Assembly (NCBI GenBank): GCA_964017195.1
Contig: OZ024890.1
Location: 65,832,367-65,896,366, forward strand
Source of the DNA: Siderastrea radians
Taxonomy: Eukaryota; Cnidaria; Anthozoa; Scleractinia; Rhizangiidae
Length of the DNA stretch: 64,000 nt
Reading direction: 5' to 3'
In this document: in pieces, positions 35,701-47,700 of the stretch
Layout of the letters: each line of letters starts with the position of its first letter
Position numbering within the stretch: position 1 is the stretch's first letter
The notes under the pieces: generated by a model
Databases searched by the model: none
Seen by the model: only the letters and a program-made list of their open reading frames with translations
What the model was told of the DNA's origin: nothing
Program-made: the position numbers and the translations under genes

Positions 35701-38700
35701 GATTATTCGTCTAGCCGTTTAAAAGTTATAATTCGTTAAAGTCAGCGCGGGCACAATGTACCCCCCCACCCCCTCGCCCCAGGCCGAAAAGGGTTTATTT
35801 ACGTTCAAGCATGTATAAATTAATATCACTCTACAGAATTTTTCGTCTAACATAATACACTATTGTCTAACAGAGAGCAGCCAGGCAACTCTTCAAGCAT
35901 TGGGAACTGTAGCTAACGCTTATTCCTCGCTGAACTGAGCTCTATTGAAAGAAGGGCTTGGTTTATATCCAGGAATGCGAGCAAGAGATGGAAGTGGGGT
36001 TGGGAGGGTGCTGATGACTGGATTGGATTTTTTAACGAGATTTGTTTGATAGAGTTTTTCTCAATTTAACCATTTTGCATTCCTTTTTTTCTTTTCTTAG
36101 GTCCCGTTTGTGTAGTGTCGATCGCTGGACCATACCGAAAGGGAAAGTCCTACATTTTAAGCGAGGCGTTTGACCAACCAGCGGTTTTTCCTCTTGGACA
36201 CAATTTTGACCCTGAAACCATGGGAATCTGGATGTGGGTTGTGCCACAAAAGTTTCGGGTAAGGGCGATAGGCATTCCACAGTTGTGTTTACTCCTTTCT
36301 TCTTCTTTTTTTTAATCTCTGGTATTCCTAGTAAATTCAACTTCAATTTGTATATTGCCTTTGTAAACTTACACCAGGACTCCAATGGACAAGAATGCAC
36401 CGTTGTGTTACTGGATTCAGAAGGGATTGATTCTGTTAGGGTAGATGGTTTAGATGACAATCAGATCTTTACACTCACTGTGTTGCTGGCATCTGTCCTG
36501 ATTTACAACTCAGGTGGCGTTCCAACGAGACACGATCTTGATGGTTTGGAGTATCCTTTTTTTTCCAAATGCATAATTATAATGATCTGCTGTTGCCTGA
36601 AGAGGGTTTCTTTGTATGACGAGTCAACCTACGGATGGATAACGAAAAAGCCAAAGTTTTCGTTACGTTCAAGCTGTTCTGCATGGTTATGGCCTTTTGA
36701 GCTTTCATGTTTCGAAAGAAAGAGAAATGGGCCCAACGAACGTTTCACACTACTGCCGCAAAAAGCATGCTACTATAAACAAATAAAACGTACAATCGAG
36801 AGAGTGGAGGATTTCCCTTACTTAGTACACCGTTCCCCTAATATCTCAACAATCTAAGTTTTGCTTGGTGAAAAATTCCTTAATCACATGTTCAGCTTTA
36901 TTGTGAAGTTGTCTCAGCGTATAAGAGTTCGTTCAAAGAACGGAGGACCGAGCATGGGAATGGGACAAGAAGACACAGAGTTTTTCCACAAAACCTTTCC
37001 ATTCTTTATATGGCTTCTGCGCGATGTAACACAAGCTGTTCCTCCTGACTGCAAGGATATCAAAGAGTACTTCTTGACAAGGGTATGCATACACGTAACA
37101 AAGGTAGCTACATAGGTCAATACAAAAATCGCCAAAATGGTTGGAGATTTATCGTTTTTACCAATTTCCTCGTTTTTATTTATAATTTACCATTTAGGTC
37201 TTTAAAGATCAAGGTTCGTCACACGGAGATCCAAGCCAGCAAGTAGCTGAAAGTATTTTACGTTTCTTTCCTGGATTCCAAGCCTTTAAACTGCCTCCTC
37301 CCACTGTCGATGATGAAGTTCTAAGAAATATAAAAAGGAACAAAAGCCAGCTGAAACCTCGGTTCCTCGATGGTTTTGATCAATTTAAGAGAGTACTGTG
37401 GTCTATGTTGACTCCCAAATACAGCTTTAATGACGGAGAGGTTGCAACTGGTGAAGGTGAGGCTCAATGCTCCTGTAACTCTCATAATTCCTGTGTTTTG
37501 TGCATCTGTACATCTGTTGCAATCAAAGATGACTTATCAGCATACCCTTTGCGGGTTCTGTACTTTTGTGTACAGATAGGTGTGCCCTAACATTACGAGG
37601 GCCAAATGTGGTTGTGCCTGTCGCTTTGAATTCTGTTTGTGTGTTAAATTTATCACGTACGAATGAATATAAGTACATATCCTATCATGTAATCTTATTT
37701 TATTTTGTTCTATAAATTTTCCGTCGCCTAGTTTTTTGTTTTCTGCATTAGATTAGCCACTTATCGTAGATGTGGCTTGGGAAAATTTAAGAGTTTCAAA
37801 GGTATCCGAGATGTACTTATAAACTGGGGTACTCTTTAAGTTGAATTCTGTGTTGTGTAATATATGTTCAGGGATTATGATTAAGGACACGAGACCATGA
37901 AGGTGACCCAATGAATATTGCAGGACTTGCCGCTCTGGTTCAACTTTACGTGGAAGCCATCAACACTCCTGGTGTGATTCCTAACGTGCAATTAGCCTGG
38001 GAGACGTTTGTGGTAACAAAGTGTTCAGAAGCCTCTCAAGCGGCTCTCAACATTTATGACACCACGATGACTTCAGAACTGTCGGGCCAGCTGCCGTGTG
38101 ATAATGATAAGATTCGACAGATCCATAAAAATGCCCTTGCGAAAGGTGTTTCTCAAATGGAAGGTGAAACGTTTGGAATATCCGCCATAACATATGAGAA
38201 GTACCTGCGAGAACTGACGGTATGGACTTAAAAGATTTATCAGCATTGTTTATAGGGCCAGTTCTTGATGTGTATGTTGTTGTAGTCGTTAGAGTGAAGA
38301 CTGGAGGTCTTTCAGGTTTCAATCCTGGCCTCCCCCACTGTGCTGTTCCTTTGAACAGTGATATTTTGTACTGTTAAACGTAGGTATGATAATCAACCGT
38401 ATTGGGATATTCCATATTTTGGTAATTTGCAAACGATCGCTACTAGCTTCACCTCTTCCCTCCCCCAACCAAATCTACCCGAGTAAATGTAATGTTAGGC
38501 ATAATAAATTAAACGTAAGAGGAAATGGGGAACCGTGGTTGGGTAGAGGGGGGTGGTTCTTAATTGTGCCTAGGACGATCGGCCATCATTGTGGCTCTAA
38601 CGGAGTGAAATACTACGAAAACTGAACAAATACTGGGGAAACTGTTGAATGTACTATTATTCCATCATAAAAGAAAAGCAACTCTACCAATTTTTCGGCC

Positions 38701-41248
38701 CTGCCATAGACACTGGTGGTAAATACTGGAAGACTTTCAGGACGGTTACTGATTCTGCTGGGTCGGTTTGCCGATCCTGGCATGTCTGTTAAACACCAAA
38801 AATCGCCTTCGTAATTACATGGAAAAATCTCAGTCGGGCGGGCCAACAAGTTCTCACGACTGCTTATTTATTTATTTATTTCACATTGTTTCTCGTGACA
38901 GCTTGAGCTTCTGGCTTTAGTCGGAGTTGGGCTGGCAGTCACCTCATGTAATACCGGGCTGAAATTCAGATCTCTCTGAAGCGAGCCAGTTCGGTTTATC
39001 AGGCCAGCCCTGCTAATGTAATCGGCCCCTTAAGGTAATTATCCTAGGTAAATAGTATTTTTAGCGATCCTAAGCATGTAAACAGCTTAATTCCTTTTTT
39101 TTCTGATATAGGCTTGTGACCCGGGCCTGCACTCACATGCATCTCCCTTTTGTTTCCCTGCAATTCTGTCTTCATGGCGGAGTAGTCTTCCAGTTCATTT
39201 GACATGTATTTGTGATTTAAATATTGGCAGGCAACGTTTGATAAAAGGTTGGGGTCTTGGCAGCTTGAAAATGAAAAATTGACACGGGAAGCCTGCGACG
39301 GTCTTCTAAAGCGCCTGAAAGAGGAGCACTTGGATCCAATCCTCGCTCGGCTTCACGGAGAGGAAGGGGCGAAAGTATCATTTGAGGATATCCTTGAGGG
39401 ATACAACAGGATTGAACAGGATTACAAAATCCGTGCCAGTGGCGCTAAAGATGTTTGTGCTGCTGTATTCTTCGAGTTTCATCCGGTAAAAATAACTTTT
39501 TTATTAGGTACCTAGAAGTTACAAAATAAAATACAAACTCCAGTTATTGCCAGTCTGATTTGCAGAATTCAAACATCTTTGAACACTTATATGTATTAGG
39601 TACTGATGGAAGAAATGCAGCAATACTTGGGAGTATTGCGGCATCTGAAGGACTTTGACGAAAAATTAACTACAGAAATTGCTGCAAGAGCCTATCAAGA
39701 GCAGGAAAAGATGAGACTTGAGGTAAGAGTATCAGTAAGCTGTGCAAAGGGAGGCAAACAGACGGAGCCAACACCCATTTGTTAATTTCTTTTTTCGAGT
39801 TAAGCCGAGAACTTCGACAGGAAGATCCCACTTCAACGCAACGCTTGATCTGAATTCAATGTCATATAAATATTTAGTTCAGGAAACCTTTTAACCTTCT
39901 TTAGCGGACTCGTAAAAGCGATCATACCATTCTGGCAAACTAATGGATTGTTTGTTTTCATAGATATGTGAAATACTTTTAAGCTTCTTACCTTGTGGCT
40001 TTTTAAAACGAAATAATTGAGTTAGGCGAAAACATTAAGTAACTTCTTATTGCTTGGTTGAAGAGGAATAGTCGTTTAGCCTTTTCATGGTGAAAAAAGG
40101 TCGTCTTCCTTAGAAACTGTGGGACTTGAATTCTAATCAGGATCGGGTTTCACAAAAGTTTACATTTTTTTATTCCTTATAGCTCAGAAAAACTCTTACA
40201 AACTGGTTACTTCCTGAATGAGTTTCATGTAAGGAATCCCCCTGCATGCGTAAATAGAATAGATGCGTTTTTCAATATTCAATTCGATATTACATATCAG
40301 ATTATTACTGTTTTTTTTAAGGAGGAACACGCCCGTTTGCAACAAGAAAATCGCGAACGGCAGATGGAAGTAAGAACCAACAGTTTTATGTATAGTTTTA
40401 AGTTTAAAAAATGTTAGATACATGTTAATATGTGTTAGAGGTTGAAATCTTTTAACGTCTAACACCCGCACACATCTAATTAAACAAAGTTATCATACAA
40501 AAATTAAAAAACAAAAAAAAAAAGGAATAATCAAGCATACAATTTACATTCTTAAATTTTAATAATTCTTTAAGCCCTCATGCACTACGGTGTAATAGTT
40601 CAATTTTGATGGCAACTGAGCTGATATTCAGAAGCTAACGTTTCATACTGCGTTTTTTCGCATAAATAGGATTCCATCCACCATTCCTTAGTTAGTTAAG
40701 GTTTGGCGATTCTCCTTCTCTTTCTGTTTTAATTGGGAAACACAGCGTTGAAAATATTGGCAGCAGGAGGAGGTGTGGAAAAATTGCCAACCAGACCTAG
40801 GGCAGCAACTCAACAGTATGATGTCTAAGTATAAATTACCAAAACGTAAGGCTGCCTAAGCTAGTATGTATTGTTTTTAAAACAGATGGAAATGCTGCAA
40901 ACAAAATTTGAAGAGGAAGGAAAGAGACTCCGTGAGCAGATGGAAGCAGATGTAAAGGCTCAACGAGATCAAATGGATAACATGCTGAAGGCCAGCATGA
41001 AGAAGGCTGAAGAAGCAAGAAAAGCTTTCATGAATGAAAACCAAGCATTAAACGCAAGGCTCGGAGAAATGCAGAAGTCAATTGATGAAATGCAGCGAAT
41101 GATGGAGAGCTTGAAAATGCAGCTATTGCAAAACCAGAGCAGGCAGCAGGAAGTTAGAAAGCCTGGATTCTTTGACAAAGCACTGCAAGTGGTGACCGGT
41201 TTAGGGACCATTGCTGGAGCCGTTTCATCCAAGTGTAGTGTTATGTAA
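32798..41248 (+). CDS. Gene B: guanylate-binding protein with CaaX end, 672 aa
   Basis: Predicted exons: 32798-32954, 36101-36258, 36378-36550, 36896-37082, 37198-37456, 37924-38219, 39231-39485, 39600-39722, 40322-40369, 40886-41248. All borders are AG/GT with phases equal to gene A. Motifs: cap IPLCLPNNCHW, G1 GPYRKGKS at 62-69, switch segment ETMGIWMW, G3 DSEG at 118-121, G4 LLRD at 203-206, then the helical region and a coiled coil (EEEGKRLREQMEADVKAQ), ending CSVM. Members hydrolyse GTP, form dimers or polymers and target membranes; CSVM should be prenylated. ATG 32798 is used because it is the only one before the cap, but an acceptor-like AATCAG at 32792 in phase 1 allows an upstream exon as in genes A and C. 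Length is close to ordinary animal GBPs (about 590-680 aa). Confidence 0.87.
33198..35815. mobile_element. 2.6-kb inverted-repeat element in gene B intron 1
   Basis: The left end has AACCCTATTCTGCCTGGG, a poly-G run and CACTTTGTGCCCCCC; the right end has GGGCACAATGTACCCCCCC and GGCCGAAAAGGGTTTATT, an imperfect inverted match. Internal inverted pair: GGATCGTTATCAATTTTGATAAC (33391) and GTTATCAAAATTGATAACGATCC (35335). There is no transposase; a few 60-codon frames only. A related left end occurs at 42292. Confidence 0.6.
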
Positions 41249-41600
41249 ACCTTGTGAAAGCTACGCAAGATTTTTTCTCCTTTATGATTAGAACTTTGAT
41301 TTTTATGATGCACCAGTCTATAATGCAGTGGTCCGCAAGTGATTCCTTAAGTGTCACCTGACTGGCCACTTTAGAAACAATTACTTTTTTTGATTGAATG
41401 TAATCAATCCTCTTTATCTTCTTTCCAAATTTACATCGTTTACCCAGAGGCAAGATGAAACTCGTAGTCCTGTTTGGCCCGAAGTGATTTTACATGCACC
41501 ACGACCGCAAGTGGTGACCGGATTAGGGACCATTGCTGGAGCCGTTTCATCCAAGTGTAGTGTTATGTGAACACTGTGAAACCTATGCAAGAAATACTCT
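41195..41600 (+). repeat. Tandem duplication of the CaaX-coding end of gene B
   Basis: The segment encoding GLGTIAGAVSSKCSVM with its stop (about 41194-41248) and the following 3' sequence recurs at about 41511-41600 with few changes; the copy keeps the CSVM codons and ends in TGA. It lies in the 3' untranslated region. An alternative terminal exon is possible in principle, since the copy is preceded by GCAAG, but the polypyrimidine tract is poor. Confidence 0.85.
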
Positions 41601-41903
41601 TTTCCCCTTTGTGATTTTAATGAAAACCTAGATTTGTAGAATGTGCCGGTCTGACGCATTAGTATTTGTCCGAAATCGATTCCTGAAGTTTTACCTGTCT
41701 GGCCACTTAGAAAACAATTACTTTTTTCGATTCAAGGCCAAATTATGCTCGTTAACTTCATTCCAAATTTGTCCAGCCAGAAGTAGAGTTTAAGGTAGAG
41801 TTCCTTGCTAGTTACAACTAGGCGATTCTTATACAGGTGTAGCGAAGTCCCGTGTTCCCCTAATAAGCGATTGTACTAAGAATGTAGGTTAATCAAATAT
41901 TGA

Positions 41904-41909
41904 AATAAA
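41904..41909 (+). terminator. Polyadenylation signal of gene B
   Basis: AATAAA in ATTGAAATAAATTGC, 656 bases past the stop codon and past the duplicated 3' segment, followed by a T-rich stretch. Confidence 0.5.
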
Positions 41910-41939
41910 TTGCTTGTTATTCCCTTAGTCTTTCCGTGG

Positions 41940-43400
41940 TCAATATCAGTTGAATTAAGCGTGTCTTTGTTTGTTCTCGATAGTGATTGCCTATTTGAAT
42001 TCATTTGGCGGACATATTTTGGCGTTTTGCAACAGTTAAAGTGCGGATGAACATAAAGACCTATAGCAGCTTCTGTTTGTTACCAGTTAAGGATTTCAAA
42101 ATAACATACTATACCATGCGTAAATTGCAAGACCTGCAACCACGAATGTTATATGCCGTCATTGTTCTGTACTCTTCTGTAATTCGTGCTTGCTATCCAC
42201 TGGTTTGGTATATGCTAAAACAGTTATTCACCGAAGTGCAGGTAAAGAGTGGTAGATCTTTACGTCGTCGTTAAATATACCTAGTGAAATTTAACCCTAT
42301 TTAAGCCTGGGCTATTTGGGTTTTGTTTTTCGTTTCTGAGCTTGTGGTGCGTGTGTGTCTGGTGTGAAAAAGGGTGCGGGTTGGGGGGGGGGGGGGACAC
42401 ATTCCCTATTCTTATCTCCGAGAATATTAAAGTTCTGCAACAAAACTTCGTGGTAGATACTTGATGACGTCATATGATGTTGGAAGTACGTCACGATTTA
42501 CAAAATGGCAGCCTTCTTAGGATTTCTCTCTTTTTTTTTTTCCAAAACCTTGCAAACCAATTACTGTTGCCTAAATGTCACGAAAAGCAATCAAAGAATA
42601 CTCGTATGGTCTAAGAAATTAAAATCTAGCGAAGAGAATATAAAAATATTCATTTCAAATAGCAAAATTCAAAATTTTGAGGACCTCTTGTTACTGTTGT
42701 CTTTAGTAGACTGTTTTAATGTTTTAATGTCTACCAGCTGTGCAGAATTTGGACTGCAGAATTGTGAGTGGTACATGGAGATACGACCACGTCACTACTG
42801 TACTAAAAGAGCTTAATCGCTTCCAGAAGCTGGCCAGCGTTATCACCGAAGTGCCACGCTTTTCTTCAAGTGTAAATGCATGCCGTTTTTTGCTCCTTCC
42901 GGTATTTTTTTTACCTTCAAATGTATTAATCACACAAACATCAGTAATTGCACCTCTGGAATCTCCCTGTAATTGAACTTTCTCTATTCAAAACTACTTC
43001 TGACCAAAGAATGTTTTATTATGGACTGAACTGTCACTCTCTGGAATTCCGTTGAACCTATGCTAAATCTCAAAATGACTGTCTACGTCTTTAAAAAAGC
43101 TTTAGGGTTCAAGCTACTTACTCAGTTTTTTTGAATCCTGAATTTGGTATTTTTTCAAGTAGTTTTATTGTAGTTTTATTTAGTGATTATTACCTAAAAG
43201 CCCATTTGAGGAAAGATAATTTGTATGTAAATTGCCTATCAAAATGTGGTTGCCATGGCAACATCACAGGTACAACGCCGTTTTATACTAAGTTGTTTCC
43301 AGAAAAAGGAAAAGTCACAAAGACAAAGTGTGGGAGTTAAGGAACTGAATATCACGATAAAGTTTTACATGTACTTAATATGGAGTAGAGTATTATAGAG
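41940..43400. other. Intergenic with decayed poly-G transposon end, no gene seen
   Basis: 42292-42480 (AACCCTATTTAAGCCTGGG, a G-run, TTCCCTATTC, AATATTAAAGTTCTGC, then a TGACGTCAT site) parallels the left end at 33198. Short frames (up to 103 codons, 42505-42816) show no motif. Confidence 0.5.
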
Positions 43401-43402
43401 AT

Positions 43403-43640
43403 AAATGTAAAGAAGATCCTCGCAGTTATTAACGCAACTTATGCAGTTGCGAAAAGAAAGCCTGAAAAAATCAGGCTTGCCGGGATTCGAACCCTGACCT
43501 CTGCGATACCGGTTCAGTGCTCTAACCAATTGAGCTAACAAGCCAACTGGGAGCTGGTCATTAAATTGGTTCGTAATATACCCGGGAAAGATGAAGATGA
43601 AATTATGAATATATGAAATTCATATATTTGAACTGCGGAA
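43403..43640 (-). mobile_element. tRNA-derived SINE
   Basis: On the minus strand GGCTTGTTAGCTCAATTGG, TTAGAGCACTGAACC and GGTTCGAATCCCGGCAAGCC form a tRNA-like head with good A and B boxes (43473-43543). After it comes a body with CTTTTCGCAACTGCATAAGT and AACTGCGAGGATCTTC. The anticodon stem is poorly paired and the position-33 U is missing, so I call this a SINE and not a working tRNA. Confidence 0.75.
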
Positions 43641-43644
43641 TGAA

Positions 43645-43733
43645 GAAATAAATGTAAAGAAGATCCTCGCAGTTATTAATACAACTTATGCAGTTGCGAA
43701 AAGAAAGCCTGAAAAAATCAGGCTTGCCGGAGG
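43645..43733 (-). mobile_element. Second, truncated SINE copy
   Basis: GTAAAGAAGATCCTCGCAGT to AATCAGGCTTGCCGG repeats the body of the SINE at 43403-43473 almost exactly but stops at the start of the tRNA-like head. Confidence 0.85.
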
Positions 43734-43793
43734 TAACAATATCACATAGAGGTTACAATATCACCAAAGATATAATCACCGTTACAGCTGCTG

Positions 43794-43795
<2 letters not shown>

Positions 43796-43853
<58 letters not shown>
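43796..43853. repeat. (AATC)n microsatellite
   Basis: Fourteen perfect AATC units. The 95-codon frame through it (INQSINQS) is a repeat product. Confidence 0.98.
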
Positions 43854-43854
<1 letters not shown>

Positions 43855-44039
43855 CAAACCTTTATTTACAAAGATGACAAAATGGGCCAAGCCTGTCAAA
43901 ATATTTTCAACAAACGTTGAAACGTTTAAACAAATTATGCGTCTTCTAGAATACACACGGCCACTTTTCCAATAGGTATACCTGCCCCTCCTGACCTTTA
44001 CGCCGGGGTTAATAGGCAACCAAAACTCTTCTTTAAAGA

Positions 44040-44246
44040 TGCAAGGATGATCGAACAGCTAGTGTTTGGGTAATTTTGCTCCATAAATTGTTCTGACAAA
44101 ACTAACCCCATCGGAGGGTTAAAATCAGCTACGATTTTCACTTAGCTTTTCTAGCCCCGATTAAGGTTAGTTTTGTCTCGTAACCCACAAAAAAAAAGCC
44201 ATCCTTAATTATGAAAATACTAGCTGTTCGATCAGCCTTGCATTTT
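44040..44246. mobile_element. Palindromic MITE, ~200 bp
   Basis: GCAAGGATGATCGAACAGCTAG at the left and CTAGCTGTTCGATCAGCCTTGC at the right are inverted; GACAAAACTAACC and GGTTAGTTTTGTC form an inner pair. Confidence 0.85.
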
Positions 44247-44789
44247 GCAAGAAAAGGGTATGTCTAGACAGGAATTACCCACATCCTTGAAATATTTATT
44301 CATTACCATACCGAGACTCTGCTGTAAGGTTTTCCCAACAACTTAGATGTGTACAGTACAAGGATTTATTTCCACTAGGCCACACTCCAGAGACAAAAAT
44401 GCCTACTTATAATGGATCGAGAAACTGGACGGAGGGAGTACACTGTATCGGTTAATCTTGTCATTCATGGAAACGAGAGGCCGATAGACTGTTATATTTG
44501 TCTAGGTTTAAATAAAATTCTAATTTACCAAAACTAATAATAATTAACTAATTAATTAAAATAGGGGTTACAATTGTCAATGCGATGTGTAAAAGTGTCA
44601 TGTTTCAGTAATTATCAAACTATCTATATGCATTAATAAAACGAAATGCATTTATTTTCCTGTTACTTTGCTATATTGTAATTATCCTTTTAATTAGAAG
44701 TGGGGGGAGGCGAGTGGAATTTGCCGCACTTCCCTGTCACATGAATAAATATCAGGGGTTATGCAATATACTCCTCAGAAAAGAAGTTA
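44247..44789. other. Intergenic, no gene seen
   Basis: AT-rich; no coding or RNA feature recognised. Confidence 0.5.
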
Positions 44790-47700
44790 GAAAGGAAACC
44801 GAATCAGCTAAAAAAAATACACAATTCGAATCGAGACGAATCTCTCACCACGGGAACTCAACTGGCTAAAACCTTATCCGCTCTACTATTTTGCTTGCCA
44901 CAGTGTCTTTTTGCGGTTCCAGCGGATTTATAAGCTCCAGGAAAAAGAGGAAGAGTAAAAACCGTGGTTACTTACAGCAGCGCGATCAGATTCTGAAAAG
45001 TAATGTTCTGAGCTCAGTGCTTTGCAAATATACTGACAAATGCTCTGACCGTTTTTGTTACGTTTAACACGTTTTTTCCACTGAAGTTTCCGTCCACCAG
45101 AGCCGTTTTCAACATAAATTGAAACTTGTGTCCGTTACTTTAGACACGCCGCGCTTCTTTAGCTGAACCCGTTAGACGTAAACACACCCTTTTGATGTCA
45201 AGTTTACTATTCACAACCAATATTGCACAATCGTGCGAGTCATAGCGTTTCGAGGAAAGGAGATGATTTTGACAACCTGCTGTCAGTAGTAGCTGGGACG
45301 TGTATTTATTTATTGTGAAAATAATGCTGAACAAAAGTTGTACAGTCTCTTGTTAACTACTTGCCACATTGTTGGAATCCTCTGCACGAAACAGATAACG
45401 ATACGTATACAAGCGATATGAATAGTCCTTGTGATGATAATAAGACTCTGGATTTGCCTACAGTAGTACCGTAACACGTTATCGCAAACCGGTTTGTCTA
45501 GGCCACGACATTGAACTTCAATCAAAATGCAAGAGCGTGCGGCTAAGAACAAGCTCTCTCTTTTAGCTATGCCACTGGTCGCCTTTTATACTACGATTGC
45601 TACGATTATGTACTACGATTAAGTTTTAAACGTCTATTAATGTATGTAAACTTTCGTAGTAATCATGATCAAATGTTATTAATTGTGTATGTATACTTCA
45701 TTTTAGTTTAATATTATTTATTTTTAATTGATTCTTGTATTTTATTTTCGGAGTTATTATCACAGAAGTGCATCTCTGAAATCGAAGGTGAAATAAAGTT
45801 GCCGATGATAATAATGATGATATATAGTGATCCACATCACACACACACACACATGCATACGAAGTAAATGCAGTTAATAAACACAAGGAATGCCAAAATT
45901 GTTGCATATACAGGCCAATTCTTGATCATGCACAGAATCGCTTTAATCAAACGTTATGTTTTATAAATGGTCCGTGAGAGCAGTGATGCAAATTAAAGCC
46001 ATGATCATATATATCATGTTTTAACACAACCGAACACGTTGTTACTTTAGGGGTATCATGTTAAAGAGTAAACATTTGAGTCAAGTTTGATAACCCTAAA
46101 CCGTAAAGAATAAACAAACATTTGAGAAAACATTTGAGCAAACATTTGAGAATTTTTACAAATATTTGACGTGCAAAATCACGCGACAGACACGTTATAT
46201 ATGTCGTCTGCAGTAACCTCTATAGAAACTTTTCACGCATGAAACCACAATGTAATCAAACATTGTTTGACATCTTCTTTTAAATAATTCTGTCCCTGTA
46301 GAACATGCTCAACTGACAGATGCCATCACGCATTTCTTACGAGCCGTTATACATGTCACTGGCTAGGTTATATTTGGGTATTCCGAGAAAGCTTTGTACT
46401 GGCGCCAAACTATTCGGATATAATTGCCCGCAGTACCGTTCCTCCCACAAAATGCTTACCTTATCTGTTTTTTTTTTCCAAACATCCCATTACTTTCTGT
46501 TTTCGTCTTAATAGAAAATAATAATGATTAAATCATTAAAAAAACCGACGACAACGACGATGATAATTCAACAGAAACTTTATTATAACGTAAGGTTTTG
46601 TAAAGAATTTAAGAATGAACATCCTCGATATTAAAGTTGAACGACGTTTCGATGACTCCATGTCGTCAGCATAAAGTTCAAAGTACATAACAGAATTGAT
46701 TATATATATAGAAAAAATAGTGTGAAAATGTTTGGGGAATGAAGAGGTGTTGAAGTATTAAATTCTTATGTGAAAACGTAACGGGCAGTCAGATTCCGTT
46801 GGCGCAAAACTTTTAACATAACAATTGAAGACTTTCAATTAACACCTCTTCAGTCCCCAAATATTTTCACATTATTTTTTCTATATGTATGACCAATTCT
46901 ATTATGTATACTTTCTACTTGATAACGATGGCACGCAGTCATCGAAACGTCATTCAACTTTAATATCACTGATTTTCATTCTTAAACTTTGTTTAAGTGT
47001 TAATAAAATACTCGCAGTACACACCACTAATTAGGGGACAGTAGTTTATATGAAATTCTAGAACAGTCAAATAACATTCCCTCCAAATTTACATAATATA
47101 CAAGATAATGATAAAAAATTTTAAAATACCAGTCTAACAATAAAAGTAGCAATTATGTTATGATCTAGAAAGTTTGCAATTTTTACATGTATTCTCCCTG
47201 AATTGTGTTAAATTCACTTTTCATAATGCTCTCTTAAATGCACCTATTGATGGCAGGTTCCTTATACCAGCTCCAATTTTGTTCCTGAGAGTATAGGTCC
47301 CGGGTAACTTAATGAGTGTTTGCCATAAGTCACTATCTCAAATCTTGGTTTTTCATATTCCTTCACTTTCAGATTATAGCCTCAATGACTGAAATCTATT
47401 TCAGTCGATTCCAATATATATCAATTAACCTGTTAATCACTGGAAATCGGTTGACAATCGTGTACATTTTGACCTAACTACATGTATAAGCCTCTCACTT
47501 ATCACCATAGGCTAATAGTCTGTGTATAGTCGCATTACCTCATTGATAATAATTGCTGAATCAATTGATATCACAGTCGTTTTGAATCAATAATATAATT
47601 ACTGATGTTTCGTAATTGGTGTTTCGATAGACGCTGGTAACAAAACAAAACAAAAATGAGTGGATTGTTACTCCCAAAAAAGTGTAACTGCTTTGCATTA

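Noticed and set aside
43473..43543. A functional tRNA gene
   Set aside because: A and B boxes are good but the anticodon stem is poorly paired, the U before the anticodon is lacking, and the sequence continues into a SINE body that recurs nearby.
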